DNA of 64,000 bases. Origin: Nonomuraea coxensis DSM 45129. GTDB taxonomy: Bacteria > Actinomycetota > Actinomycetes > Streptosporangiales > Streptosporangiaceae. Below, in pieces: positions 8,071 to 16,407 of this stretch. The first letter of the stretch is position 1. Each line of letters opens with the position of its first letter. The stretch spans positions 6,688,001 to 6,752,000 of the forward strand of contig NZ_CP068985.1 of NCBI RefSeq assembly GCF_019397265.1. The letters run 5' to 3'. The notes below the pieces were generated by a model. The model made no database searches. It saw only the letters and a list, made by a program, of their open reading frames with translations, and was not told the origin of the DNA. Made by a program: the position numbers and the translations under genes.

Positions 8071-9397
8071 GACTAGGGTCGCGCGGCCCGGCGTCCTGGC
8101 CGTGGCCTCGGCGGCGCCGCTGCTGGTGCTGGCCAACTTCACGCTGCCGATGGTGACGCTGCCGGAGATGGCCCGGGAGCTGGAGGCGGGCCCGAGCGGG
8201 CCGGTGTGGATGCTCGGCTCGATCGCGCTCGGGCTGTCGTCGCTGCTGCTGGTCTCCGGCGGGCTGGCCGACGACCACGGCCGCAGGCGGGTGCTCGTCG
8301 CGGGCTCGCTCGCGCTGGCCGCCGCGAGCGCCGTGGCCGCGGCGGCCCCGTCGGTGGCGGTGTTCGTGGCCGCCCGGCTCGTCCAGGGCGGGGCGAGCGC
8401 GGCGATGCTGGCCGCGAGCCTCGGCATCGTCGGACACGCCTTCCCGGCCGGGCCGGAACGGGTGCACGCAACCGGCAGGTACGGCGCCATGATGGGCCTC
8501 GGCACCCTGCTCGGCCCGCTGCTGTCCGGCGCGCTCGCCGCGCTGACCGGCTGGCGCGCGGCCTACGCGCTGATGGCGTTCTCGGCCGCGGCGCTGGCGG
8601 TCACCGCGGCCCGGCGGCTGGAGGAGTCGCGCTCCCCCGCGCCGCGCCGCTTCGACGTGCCCGGCGTGGTGCTGCTCAGCCTGGGCGTGGCGGCGCTGGT
8701 CGCCGGGGTGACCGAGGGCCGGGCGGGCTGGGCGCGGCCCGTGGTGCCGGCCGCGTTCGCGCTGGCGGTGCTGCTGCTGGCGGCGTTCGTGGCGGTGGAG
8801 CGGCGGCGGGCGGAGCCGCTGCTGGACCTGGCGCTGTTCCGGCGACCGGCGTTCCTGCTGGCCACGGGGTCGGCGCTGGTCGTCGGGGCGGCGATCGTGG
8901 GGCTGCTCAGCTACCTGCCGACCGTGCTGCAGGTGGCGCACGGGCTGACGGCGCTGGACACGGCGCTGCTGTTCGCGGTCTGGTCGGGGCTGTCGTTCGC
9001 GGGCTCGCTGCTGACCCGGCACGTCCGGCTGGGCTCGGCCGCGCGGCTGGCGCTGGGGCTCGCGCTGACGGCGGCCGGGTTCGCCGCCCTGCTCGGCGTG
9101 GGCGCGGCGCTGTCGCTGCCGCTGGTCGTCGCCGGGCTGGCCGTGAGCGGCGCCGGGTCCGGCCTGATCAACTCGGCGATCACCCATCTGGCCGTCGAGA
9201 GCGTGCCGGCGCACCGCGTGAGCATGGGGTCGGGGGCCAACAACACCGCCAGGTACGTCGGCTCGTCCCTCGGCGCGGCCGGCGTGGCCGCGGTCGTCGG
9301 GGCTCTGGGCCCGGCGCGCGGCGCGGCCGTGGCGGTGGCCGCCTGCGTCGCGCTCAGTGCCGTGACGGCCGTCGCCGCCTGGTCACTCCGGCACTGA
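8051..9397 (+). CDS. MFS drug-efflux transporter (DHA2-like)
   Basis: A 448-residue polytopic membrane protein. The motif LADDHGRRRVLV after the second helix is the MFS motif A, and ALAALTGWRAAYALMAFSAAALAV matches the motif C/helix 5-6 region of DHA2 exporters (EmrB/QacA relatives), which usually have 14 helices. The substrate is unknown. A GTG at 8033 could extend it by six residues; ATG 8051 is preferred. Divergent from the HxlR regulator, its probable repressor. Confidence 0.88.
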   Translation: MSSLTEPTRVARPGVLAVASAAPLLVLANFTLPMVTLPEMARELEAGPSGPVWMLGSIALGLSSLLLVSGGLADDHGRRRVLVAGSLALAAASAVAAAAPSVAVFVAARLVQGGASAAMLAASLGIVGHAFPAGPERVHATGRYGAMMGLGTLLGPLLSGALAALTGWRAAYALMAFSAAALAVTAARRLEESRSPAPRRFDVPGVVLLSLGVAALVAGVTEGRAGWARPVVPAAFALAVLLLAAFVAVERRRAEPLLDLALFRRPAFLLATGSALVVGAAIVGLLSYLPTVLQVAHGLTALDTALLFAVWSGLSFAGSLLTRHVRLGSAARLALGLALTAAGFAALLGVGAALSLPLVVAGLAVSGAGSGLINSAITHLAVESVPAHRVSMGSGANNTARYVGSSLGAAGVAAVVGALGPARGAAVAVAACVALSAVTAVAAWSLRH

Positions 9398-9408
9398 CGG
9401 GAGCCTGA

Positions 9409-10491
9409 TCACCAGCGCCGCGCCTGGGCCATGACCCCCAGGTAGGCGTCCCGCTCCACCTGGAACCTGAGCGGGTCCAGCTCTCTCCGCTCGGCCCGCA
9501 GGTGGAGCATGGTCAGCTCGGTCGCGGCCTGCTGGTAGTCGCCCATGGCCCGGCCGAGGCCCATCCGCCTGGCCCACTTGCGGGCCGCCTTGCGCGCCGG
9601 GAGCGTGGTGAGCATGCGGACGTCGGCGTCGGAGATCAGCCCGGTGTCCTGGTAGATCGGCAGGTAGAGGGCCATCTTGGCGACGAGGTGGCGGCGCTCG
9701 TTCACGGTCACGACGACCAGCGTGACGAGCGTCGCCATGATCACCAGGTAGGCGCCGCCCAGCCAGGCGAGCGAGCCCGTGCTGGCGGCGCCGTTCCACA
9801 GGGCGTGCAGGAAGACCGCGCCGAGGTAGCCCAGCGGGATCATGGCGTACCTGAAGGTCGTGCGGCGGGTGATCGCGTAGGCGACGCCGAGGCCGATCAG
9901 CGAGGTGTAGATCGGGTGGCCGAGCGGGTCGATCAGCCCTCGCACCACGAAGAGCTGGATCGCCGCGCCCGGCCCGTCCGCGCCGAACGCGAGCAGGTAG
10001 TAGCCGACGTTCTCCACGGCGGCGAAGCCGAGGCCGGTCATGGAGGCGTACACGATGCCGTCGGTCAGGCCGTCGATCTCCTGGCGGCGGCGCAGGAGCA
10101 GCAGCAGGGCGGCGCCCTTGAGCGCCTCCTCGATCACGGGGGCGAGGTAGACGGTGCCGACGCTCTCCGCGACCGCGTTGCCGTAACCGGTCCGCACCCA
10201 CTCCTGGCCGAGGAAGGTCAGGGCGATGCCGAGGACGATCGCCACCCCCGCGCCCCACGCGAACGCGAAGGCGAGGTGCAGCTTCGGCTCCGGTTCCAGC
10301 CGGTCGAGGGAGAGCACCGCGGCGAGCAGCACCGGCAGGGGCGCGAGCGCGAGCAGCATGGACAGCCCGAACCCGACGGGACCGCCCGCGACCAGCATGA
10401 CCGCCAGCGTGACGAGCGCGAGGAGCCCCGAGACGACCAGTCCGATCAGCAGGGCTTTGCTGGGGCGCTGGGCGAGCGTCGGTGCTGTCAT
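9409..10491 (-). CDS. PrsW-family intramembrane metalloprotease
   Basis: The 360-residue protein has several membrane helices and the conserved PrsW/CPBP-like motifs: the double glutamate in APVIEEALKG (Glu121-Glu122), FAAVENVGYYL, a histidine in GLIDPLGHPIYTSLIG, and HALWNG. PrsW proteases cut anti-sigma factors within the membrane in Bacillus; a target here is not visible. The cytosolic C-terminal tail of about 90 residues is extra. The start at ATG 10491 follows an AGAGGCACC ribosome site. It is 58 bp downstream of the amidohydrolase and on the same strand, so co-transcription is possible. Confidence 0.85.
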   Translation of the reverse strand: MTAPTLAQRPSKALLIGLVVSGLLALVTLAVMLVAGGPVGFGLSMLLALAPLPVLLAAVLSLDRLEPEPKLHLAFAFAWGAGVAIVLGIALTFLGQEWVRTGYGNAVAESVGTVYLAPVIEEALKGAALLLLLRRRQEIDGLTDGIVYASMTGLGFAAVENVGYYLLAFGADGPGAAIQLFVVRGLIDPLGHPIYTSLIGLGVAYAITRRTTFRYAMIPLGYLGAVFLHALWNGAASTGSLAWLGGAYLVIMATLVTLVVVTVNERRHLVAKMALYLPIYQDTGLISDADVRMLTTLPARKAARKWARRMGLGRAMGDYQQAATELTMLHLRAERRELDPLRFQVERDAYLGVMAQARRW

Positions 10492-10549
10492 GGTGGTGCC
10501 TCTCTTCCCATCGGTCCGCCCACTATGCGCTCCGCCCATCGACAAGCGC

Positions 10550-11761
10550 TTAACGGCCGCTTGATTCCCGGTAGTACGGGTCCGCCACCGTCGCCTCACC
10601 CTCCGTGTACGAATACACCTCCCGGCCCGAGATGAACACCCTCAGCGCCCGGCTCATCACGTCCAGGGGGTCGCCGGACCAGATCACCACGTCACCGTCG
10701 AGCCCGGGGCGCAGCGCACCGACCCGGTCGGCGAGGCCCATGATGCGGGCCGGGTTGACGGTGATCGAGCGCAGCGCCTCGGCCGCGTCGAGCCCTTCCT
10801 TGACCGCCAGGGTGGCCTGGTGGACGAGGAAGTGGATCGGCACCACGGGATGGTCGGTGGTGATCGCGAGCTCGACGCCGGCCCGCGCGAGCACGCCGGG
10901 GTTGCGCAGCGAGCGCTGACGCAGCTCGACCTTCGAACGGCTGGTGAACAGCGGCCCGATGATCACCGGCACGTTCCGCTCGGCCAGGACGTCGGCCAGC
11001 AGGTGCCCCTCGGTGCCGTGGTTGATGATCAGCCGGTAGCCGAACTCGTCGGCCAGGCGCAGCGCGGTGGCGATGTCGTCGGCCCGGTGGGTGTGCTGGC
11101 ACCAGGGCAGCTCGCCGTCGAGCACGCGGACGAGGACCTCCATCGTGCCGTCGCGGTCGAACGGCTTGTCCTCGCGGGCCGCCGCGTCCTTCCTCGCCCT
11201 GTAGTCCTGGGCCTTCATGAACGCGTCGCGGATCACCGCGGCGACGCCCTGCCGGGTGGAGGGCAGCTTCTTCTGGTCGCCGTAGACGCGCTTGGGGTTC
11301 TCGCCGAGCGCGCTCTTGACGCTCGCCGGCTCCTTGACCAGCATCTCGTCGACGGACCTGCCCCAGCACTTGACGGCGACGGTCTGGCCGCCGATCGGGT
11401 TGCCGGAGCCCGGCTTGATCACCGCGGTGGTGACGCCGCCGGACAGGGCGTCGGCGAAGGCCAGGTCAGCGGGGTTGATCGCGTCGAGCGCGCGCAGCCG
11501 GGCGCCGTTGGGGTCGGTCATCTCGTTGGTGTCGCTGCCGGCCCACCCCTCGGCCTCCTCGTGCACGCCGAGGTGTCCGTGGGCCTCGACGAACCCGGGC
11601 AGCACCCACGCGCCCGCGGCGTCCACGATCGCGCAGCCTTCGGGGATCCGGACGTCCGCGCCGACTTCGGCGATCTTCCCGTTCTTGATGAGGACGGTGC
11701 CGCCGTCGATAGGATCGCCATCGACAGGTACGACATATCCGCTGGTAATAGCAAGGTTCAC
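10550..11761 (-). CDS. Imidazolonepropionase-like amidohydrolase
   Basis: A 403-residue metal-dependent hydrolase: HGH metal ligands (residues 61-63) after GAWVLPGFVEA, then CQHTHRADD, INHGTEGH and the late ITTDHPVV aspartate motif. These fit the COG1228 amidohydrolase family; the physiological substrate (imidazolone, dipeptide or other cyclic amide) cannot be decided. The start GTG 11761 has no ribosome site but lies 7 bases after a TAAGTT box on the coding strand, so leaderless translation is possible. An alternative ATG at 11800 would overlap the divergent gene's start. Confidence 0.82.
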   Translation of the reverse strand: MNLAITSGYVVPVDGDPIDGGTVLIKNGKIAEVGADVRIPEGCAIVDAAGAWVLPGFVEAHGHLGVHEEAEGWAGSDTNEMTDPNGARLRALDAINPADLAFADALSGGVTTAVIKPGSGNPIGGQTVAVKCWGRSVDEMLVKEPASVKSALGENPKRVYGDQKKLPSTRQGVAAVIRDAFMKAQDYRARKDAAAREDKPFDRDGTMEVLVRVLDGELPWCQHTHRADDIATALRLADEFGYRLIINHGTEGHLLADVLAERNVPVIIGPLFTSRSKVELRQRSLRNPGVLARAGVELAITTDHPVVPIHFLVHQATLAVKEGLDAAEALRSITVNPARIMGLADRVGALRPGLDGDVVIWSGDPLDVMSRALRVFISGREVYSYTEGEATVADPYYRESSGR

Positions 11762-11798
11762 GATTCGTAACTTATCGGTATGCGGGTAGGGGGCCCAC

Positions 11799-12197
11799 AT
11801 GATCGCTGAACTGTACCGACGATGGCTGCTCGACCTGTGGAACGGCGACTTCGCGCTCGCCCACGACCTGGTCACCCCCGGCTTCACCGGGCACTGGCCC
11901 GGCATGGACGTCCACGGCCCCGACGGGCTGGCCGAGGCGCTGCGGCAGGGGCACGCGCCGTTCGAGGACGTCTCCGTCACCCTCGACGTGGGGCCGCTCG
12001 TGGACGGGGACCAGGTCGCCGCGCGGTGGACGTTCGCCGGCACGTACCGGGGCGGCCTGCCCGGAGCGACCGCCGAGCCGGGCACCCGGGTCGCCTTCAG
12101 CGGCCACGACCTCCTCCGGGCCGAGAACGGCAGGTTCGCCGAATACTGGGTGATCTCCGATGTCCAGACGTTGAACCGGCAGCTAGGGATAGGGTGA
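11799..12197 (+). CDS. SnoaL-like / NTF2-fold protein
   Basis: A 132-residue alpha+beta cone protein of the SnoaL polyketide-cyclase type (ester cyclase family), with FALAHDLVTPGFTGHWPG, VAARWTFAGTYRGG and the final FAEYWVISDVQTLNRQLG strand-helix typical of the fold. Members range from cyclases and isomerases to proteins of unknown role; the lack of any polyketide cluster nearby argues against cyclase function. A TAGGGGG ribosome site precedes ATG 11799. Divergent from the amidohydrolase. Confidence 0.8.
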   Translation: MIAELYRRWLLDLWNGDFALAHDLVTPGFTGHWPGMDVHGPDGLAEALRQGHAPFEDVSVTLDVGPLVDGDQVAARWTFAGTYRGGLPGATAEPGTRVAFSGHDLLRAENGRFAEYWVISDVQTLNRQLGIG

Positions 12198-12226
12198 TAT
12201 CTGGGCAATGCGGACGGGGGTGGCAG

Positions 12227-12709
12227 GTGTCGGAGCAGTACGCGCCGGACGCGGACCAGGCGTTCCGCGCGCTCGCCGACGACGAGCTCTCCGCGCTGCT
12301 CGGCCGGCAACGCTTCGGCGCGCTGGCCACCGGCGAGGAGAACGGCCGCCCCCTCCTGTCCACCGTGCTCTACCGCTGGGACGCCGACCAGCGCGTCGTG
12401 CGCATCCCGACCCTCGCCGACCGCGCGAAGGTGCGCCGGCTCCACCGGGACCCGCGCTGCGCGCTGTACGTCGCCAGCACCGACTTCGGCGCGTACGCCG
12501 TGGCCGAGGGCTCGGCGGAGCTGTCACCGGTGACCAGCGAGCCCGGGGACGAGGTGGGCAGGGAACTGCTCGCCATGCAGGCGGGGCTGACCGATCCGGC
12601 GGACGAGGGGGCGTTCCTGCGCCGGATGGTCGCCGACCGGCGGCTGGTGATCAGGATCAGGGCGGCCCGCCTCTACGGCACGGCGCTCGGCTTGCGCCAG
12701 ATCGGGTAG
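12227..12709 (+). CDS. PPOX-class F420-dependent oxidoreductase-like protein
   Basis: A 160-residue split-barrel protein. The sequence FGALATGEENGRPLLSTVLYRWD, RAKVRRLHRDPRCALYVAS and YAVAEGSAELSPVT matches the TIGR03618 group, which mostly uses deazaflavin F420. Substrate unknown. GTG 12227 is taken as the start because GGGGG lies just upstream; another in-frame GTG at 12194 overlaps the previous stop. The 3' end overlaps the convergent HPP gene by 37 bp. Confidence 0.8.
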   Translation: MSEQYAPDADQAFRALADDELSALLGRQRFGALATGEENGRPLLSTVLYRWDADQRVVRIPTLADRAKVRRLHRDPRCALYVASTDFGAYAVAEGSAELSPVTSEPGDEVGRELLAMQAGLTDPADEGAFLRRMVADRRLVIRIRAARLYGTALGLRQIG

Positions 12710-13236
12710 GGCAGCCCGGCCAGCCGGTTGATGACGAAGCCCTGCAGGACGATGACGAGCACCGCGGCCATCATGATCAGCAGGTGTTCCGGGGTCCGGA
12801 TCAGGCCCAGCGAGACGATCAGGGTGGTCGCGCCGGCCGGCGGATGCGAGGCCTGGAAGACCGGCATCAGCCCGCAGGTCAGGCCGAGCGCGATGGCGCA
12901 GGCCAGGATCCGCTGCCAGTCGATCTTCTCCAGGTCGGGCGGCACGGCGAGCAGGCCGGTCACCGCCAGCGAGAACCAGCCGGCCAGGACGCCTATGAGG
13001 TGGCCGACCAGGGCGTTGTGCGGCGAGGAGGCGGCCGCGAGCGGCGTGTGGAAGAGCAGGAAGGCCGTGGGCCCCAGCGACGGGAAGACGAACGGGGCGT
13101 CGGTGTTGTAGGCGATGATCGCCATGAGGAAGATCGAGACGAAGCTGTTGACGCCCGTGTAGAGCGAACGCACCGCCCACCTGGGATACCGGTCCTCCAG
13201 CGACTCCAGGTAGTAGGGCTTCGCCCCCCGGGTCAT
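12673..13236 (-). CDS. HPP-family integral membrane protein, candidate nitrite transporter
   Basis: A 187-residue protein with about four membrane helices and the family motif HPP at residues 131-133 within QASHPPAGATT. Some HPP proteins of cyanobacteria and chloroplasts are reported nitrite transporters. Here the gene is the last cistron of the nitrate reductase operon: its ATG overlaps the narI stop by ATGA. That makes export of nitrite or handling of nitrate/nitrite a reasonable inference, but transport is not shown by sequence alone. Confidence 0.8.
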   Translation of the reverse strand: MTRGAKPYYLESLEDRYPRWAVRSLYTGVNSFVSIFLMAIIAYNTDAPFVFPSLGPTAFLLFHTPLAAASSPHNALVGHLIGVLAGWFSLAVTGLLAVPPDLEKIDWQRILACAIALGLTCGLMPVFQASHPPAGATTLIVSLGLIRTPEHLLIMMAAVLVIVLQGFVINRLAGLPYPIWRKPSAVP

Positions 13237-13967
13237 ACGTCGCTCCGCTTCCATCCCGGCCGGAGCGCGGCGGTGCCGATGTTGCGCGGGTCGCGGGCGC
13301 GGTAGACGATGTACGGCCTGAACAGGTACTGCACGGGCGCGGCGAAGGCGTGGACCAGCCGGGTGAACGGCACGATCGCGAACAGCAGCAGCCCGGAGAT
13401 CGCGTGGATCCGGTACTCGACCGGCGTGCGGGCCATGAGCGCCACCTCGGGCTGGAACACGAAGAGGCTGCGCACCCAGGGCGAGACGTCGATGCGGTAG
13501 TTGTAGTGCAGCGTCGAGGTGTTGATCAGCGTCGTGGCCAGCCCGAGCGTCAGCGCCGCGACCAGGAAGATGTACATGATCTTGTCGTTGACGGTCGTGG
13601 CCAGGAAGACGGGCCCGGTGGTGCGCCGCCGCCAGACGAGCAGGGCGATGCCGGCGTAGGTGAGCACGCCGGCGGCGATGCCGAGCGAGAGCGCCATGAA
13701 GCTGTAGACCGTCTCGCTGACCCCCAGCGCGGCGGTCCAGCTCGCCGGGATGAACAGGCCGAGGAGGTGGCCCATCAGCACGATGAGCAGGCCGACGTGG
13801 AACATCGGGCTGCCCCACCGCAGCATCCGCGACTCGTACAGCTCCGACGAGCGGGTCGTCCAGCCGAACTTGTCGTAGCGGTAGCGCCAGATGAGGCCGG
13901 TGACGAGGATCGCCACGGCGATGTAGGGGAACGCGCCCCACAGGAAGACGTCGATGGGCGAGATCAC
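13233..13967 (-). CDS. narI: Respiratory nitrate reductase gamma subunit (cytochrome b)
   Basis: A 244-residue membrane protein with five hydrophobic segments that would carry two b hemes and pass quinol electrons to NarH. The opening FLWGAFPYIAVAILVTGLIWRYRYDKFGWTTRSSEL, read in parts, is typical of NarI, and histidines in MFHVGLLIVLMGHLLG and VEYRIHAISGLLLF are the expected heme ligands. It starts with GTG at 13967 overlapping the narJ stop (GTGA) and its stop overlaps the HPP start. Usual family length is about 225-245 residues. Confidence 0.94.
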   Translation of the reverse strand: MISPIDVFLWGAFPYIAVAILVTGLIWRYRYDKFGWTTRSSELYESRMLRWGSPMFHVGLLIVLMGHLLGLFIPASWTAALGVSETVYSFMALSLGIAAGVLTYAGIALLVWRRRTTGPVFLATTVNDKIMYIFLVAALTLGLATTLINTSTLHYNYRIDVSPWVRSLFVFQPEVALMARTPVEYRIHAISGLLLFAIVPFTRLVHAFAAPVQYLFRPYIVYRARDPRNIGTAALRPGWKRSDV

Positions 13968-14644
13968 TGGAGACCCCCGGTGGTGGTGACGGGATGCGGC
14001 GAGGGGAGTCCGACGGCGCCCAGCCCGACCAGTTCGGGACCGCCGCCGAGCGGGCGGCGGGCCATCCTGGCGGCCTCCTCGGGGGTGCGCGGAGAGGCCC
14101 CGGGCAGCGTGCCGCACACCGCTTCGAGCAGGCCCGCGTACGGCGTGGCGGCTTTGACCAGGGCGAACTTCAGCAGTTCGAGCCCGGCCCGGTGTTCCTG
14201 GAGCAGCTTCGTGCCGTCCTCGCGCTCCAGGGTCGCGTACTCGAGGACGACGGGCAGGTAGTCGGGCAGTTCGTCGCTGCCCGGCGGCGTCAGGCCGTGC
14301 GCCCGGTAGCGCTCCTTGATCGCGGCGAGGGAGAACCCCCGGCGGCGGGTGTCGCCGTCGGTCCACCAGGTCAGGTACAGCGAGCGGCGGTTGCGCAGGT
14401 CGAAGACCGCCACGTAGTGCTCCTCCGCCTGCAGCGGCTCCTGGCCCGCCAGGTGCTCGGCGAACGCGGCGACGGCCGCCGCCGGCGGGTGCGCGCCGGT
14501 CTCGGCGAGCGCGGCCCTGATCAGCGGCAGCCGGTCGAACAGGGTCCGGTCGGGGTAGCGCAGGCACAGCCCGGCCGCCCGGCGCACCACGGCCACGCCG
14601 TCGGCGGACAACGAGGATCGCCGCGAGGTCCACGGTGCCTTCAT
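13964..14644 (-). CDS. narJ: Nitrate reductase assembly chaperone
   Basis: A 226-residue cytoplasmic chaperone of the NarJ/TorD type needed for molybdenum-cofactor insertion into NarG. Diagnostic stretches are HYVAVFDLRNRRSLYLTWW and DYLPVVLEYATLE. ATG 14644 overlaps the narH stop by one base (TGATG). The C-terminal 25 residues are Gly/Pro rich and probably disordered. Confidence 0.93.
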   Translation of the reverse strand: MKAPWTSRRSSLSADGVAVVRRAAGLCLRYPDRTLFDRLPLIRAALAETGAHPPAAAVAAFAEHLAGQEPLQAEEHYVAVFDLRNRRSLYLTWWTDGDTRRRGFSLAAIKERYRAHGLTPPGSDELPDYLPVVLEYATLEREDGTKLLQEHRAGLELLKFALVKAATPYAGLLEAVCGTLPGASPRTPEEAARMARRPLGGGPELVGLGAVGLPSPHPVTTTGGLQ

Positions 14645-16407
14645 CACGACTCCCCGCGCTCGCGTCGCTCGCTGATCTCGCCCGGTTCTGCGCCCAGCCC
14701 CTCGCCCTTGTCCACCCGGCCGCCCCGGTGCCCGTCGCCGCCCTTCGACCGGTACGGGAACAGCCCTTCGGGAAGGCCGCGGCCGTCCCAGTTGAGCAGG
14801 TTGATCCGGCCCCGGTGGCCGCCGGTCTCGGCGGCCTCCTCCGAGGTCTGGCGTTCGCGCAGGCCGTGGAAGGTCTCCACGGACAGGGGCGCCGGCCGGC
14901 CCGACGCCTCGCCGAACGGCCCCGACGACTCGGTGCCGCCCATCCCCGGGCCGCCCTCGTAGTCGAGGCTGCATCCGCTCAGCGCGGTCTCCTCCAGGTT
15001 TCGTACGTCCCCGGCCGCGGCGGTCGGGATGACGTAGCGTTCCTCGTACTTCGCCAGGGAGAGCAGCCGGAACATGCTGTCCAGCTTCTCGACGTCGAAC
15101 CCGACCGAGGCGGCGATCTCCGGGTCCACCGGCTCGCCCAGGTTGATCCGCCGCCGGTGGGAGCGCATCGCGGCCAGCCGCCGCAGCGCCAGCTCGACGG
15201 GGGCCGGGTCGCCCGCCGTGAAGAGCTCGGCCAGGTAGGAGACCGGGATGCGGAGCGTGTCGATGGCGCCGAACAGGTTCCGGTGGTCCTCGCCGTCGTG
15301 GCCCGAGGCGGTGATCGCCTCGACCACGGGCGACAGCGGGGGCACGTACCAGACCATCGGCAGCGTGCGGTACTCCGGATGCAGCGGCAGCGCCACGCCG
15401 TAGGTGGCGATGAGGTCGTAGACGGGCGAGCGGCGGGCCGCCTGGATCCAGTCGTGCGGGATGCCCGCCGCCTCGGCCGCGCGCCGGACGTCCGGGTCGT
15501 GCGGGTCGAGGAACAGGTCGAGCTGCGCCGGGTAGAGGTCCTGCTCGCGCGGGGTGGCCGCGGCGGCCGGCGCCCGGTCGGCGTCGTAGAGCAGCACGCC
15601 GATGTAGCGCAGCCGGCCGACGCACGTCTCGGAGCAGACGGTGGGCTGGCCGACCTCGATGCGCGGGAAGCAGAAGGTGCACTTCTCGGCCTTGCCGGTG
15701 CGGTGGTTGAAGTACATCTTCTTGTACGGGCAGCCCGTGACGCACATCCGCCAGCCGCGGCAGCGGTCCTGGTCGACCAGCACGATCCCGTCCTCCAGGC
15801 GCTTGTAGAGCGCGCCGGACGGGCAGGACGCCACGCACGACGGGTTGATGCAGTGCTCGCAGATGCGCGGCAGGTAGAACATGAAGGTCTGTTCCAGCTC
15901 CATGCGCACCTTGTCCTGGATCCGCTGCAGGACGACGTCTTCGGCCTCGTGCTCCGGCATGCCGCCCAGGTTGTCGTCCCAGTTCGCCGACCAGGTGATG
16001 GTGTCCATCTTCTCGCCGCTGATGAGCGAGCGCGGCGCCGCCACCGGGAAGTCGTCACCGGCGGGGGTGTCGAACAGGGCGTTGTAGTCGTAGGTCCACG
16101 GCTCGTAGTAGTCGCGGATGTTGGGCAGCAGCGGGTTGGCGAAGATGCTCGCCAGCCGCCGCGCCCGGCCGCCCGCCTTGGGGACGAGCCGGCCCCGCGC
16201 GGTCAGCTTCCAGCCGCCGCGCCAGCGTTCCTGGTCCTCGTAGCGGCGCGGGTAGCCCTGCCCGGGGCGCGTCTCCACGTTGTTGAACCACACGTACTCG
16301 ACGCCGGGGCGGCTCGTCCACGTCTGCTTGCAGGTGACCGAGCAGGTGTGGCACCCGATGCACTTGTCGAGGTTCATCACCATGCAGATCTGGGCCATGA
16401 CGCGCAT
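14644..16407 (-). CDS. narH: Respiratory nitrate reductase beta subunit (iron-sulfur)
   Basis: A 587-residue electron-transfer subunit. The first cluster motif is CIGCHTCSVTC (Cys16/19/22/26), followed by CEHCINPSCVASCP and CRGWRMCVTGCPYKK, where the Trp in place of a cysteine marks the [3Fe-4S] centre of NarH. It would relay electrons from NarI to NarG on the inner face of the membrane. The start can be ATG 16407 (overlapping the narG stop, TGATG) or ATG 16398. The C-terminal 80 residues are hydrophilic and longer than in E. coli. Confidence 0.95.
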   Translation of the reverse strand: MRVMAQICMVMNLDKCIGCHTCSVTCKQTWTSRPGVEYVWFNNVETRPGQGYPRRYEDQERWRGGWKLTARGRLVPKAGGRARRLASIFANPLLPNIRDYYEPWTYDYNALFDTPAGDDFPVAAPRSLISGEKMDTITWSANWDDNLGGMPEHEAEDVVLQRIQDKVRMELEQTFMFYLPRICEHCINPSCVASCPSGALYKRLEDGIVLVDQDRCRGWRMCVTGCPYKKMYFNHRTGKAEKCTFCFPRIEVGQPTVCSETCVGRLRYIGVLLYDADRAPAAAATPREQDLYPAQLDLFLDPHDPDVRRAAEAAGIPHDWIQAARRSPVYDLIATYGVALPLHPEYRTLPMVWYVPPLSPVVEAITASGHDGEDHRNLFGAIDTLRIPVSYLAELFTAGDPAPVELALRRLAAMRSHRRRINLGEPVDPEIAASVGFDVEKLDSMFRLLSLAKYEERYVIPTAAAGDVRNLEETALSGCSLDYEGGPGMGGTESSGPFGEASGRPAPLSVETFHGLRERQTSEEAAETGGHRGRINLLNWDGRGLPEGLFPYRSKGGDGHRGGRVDKGEGLGAEPGEISERRERGES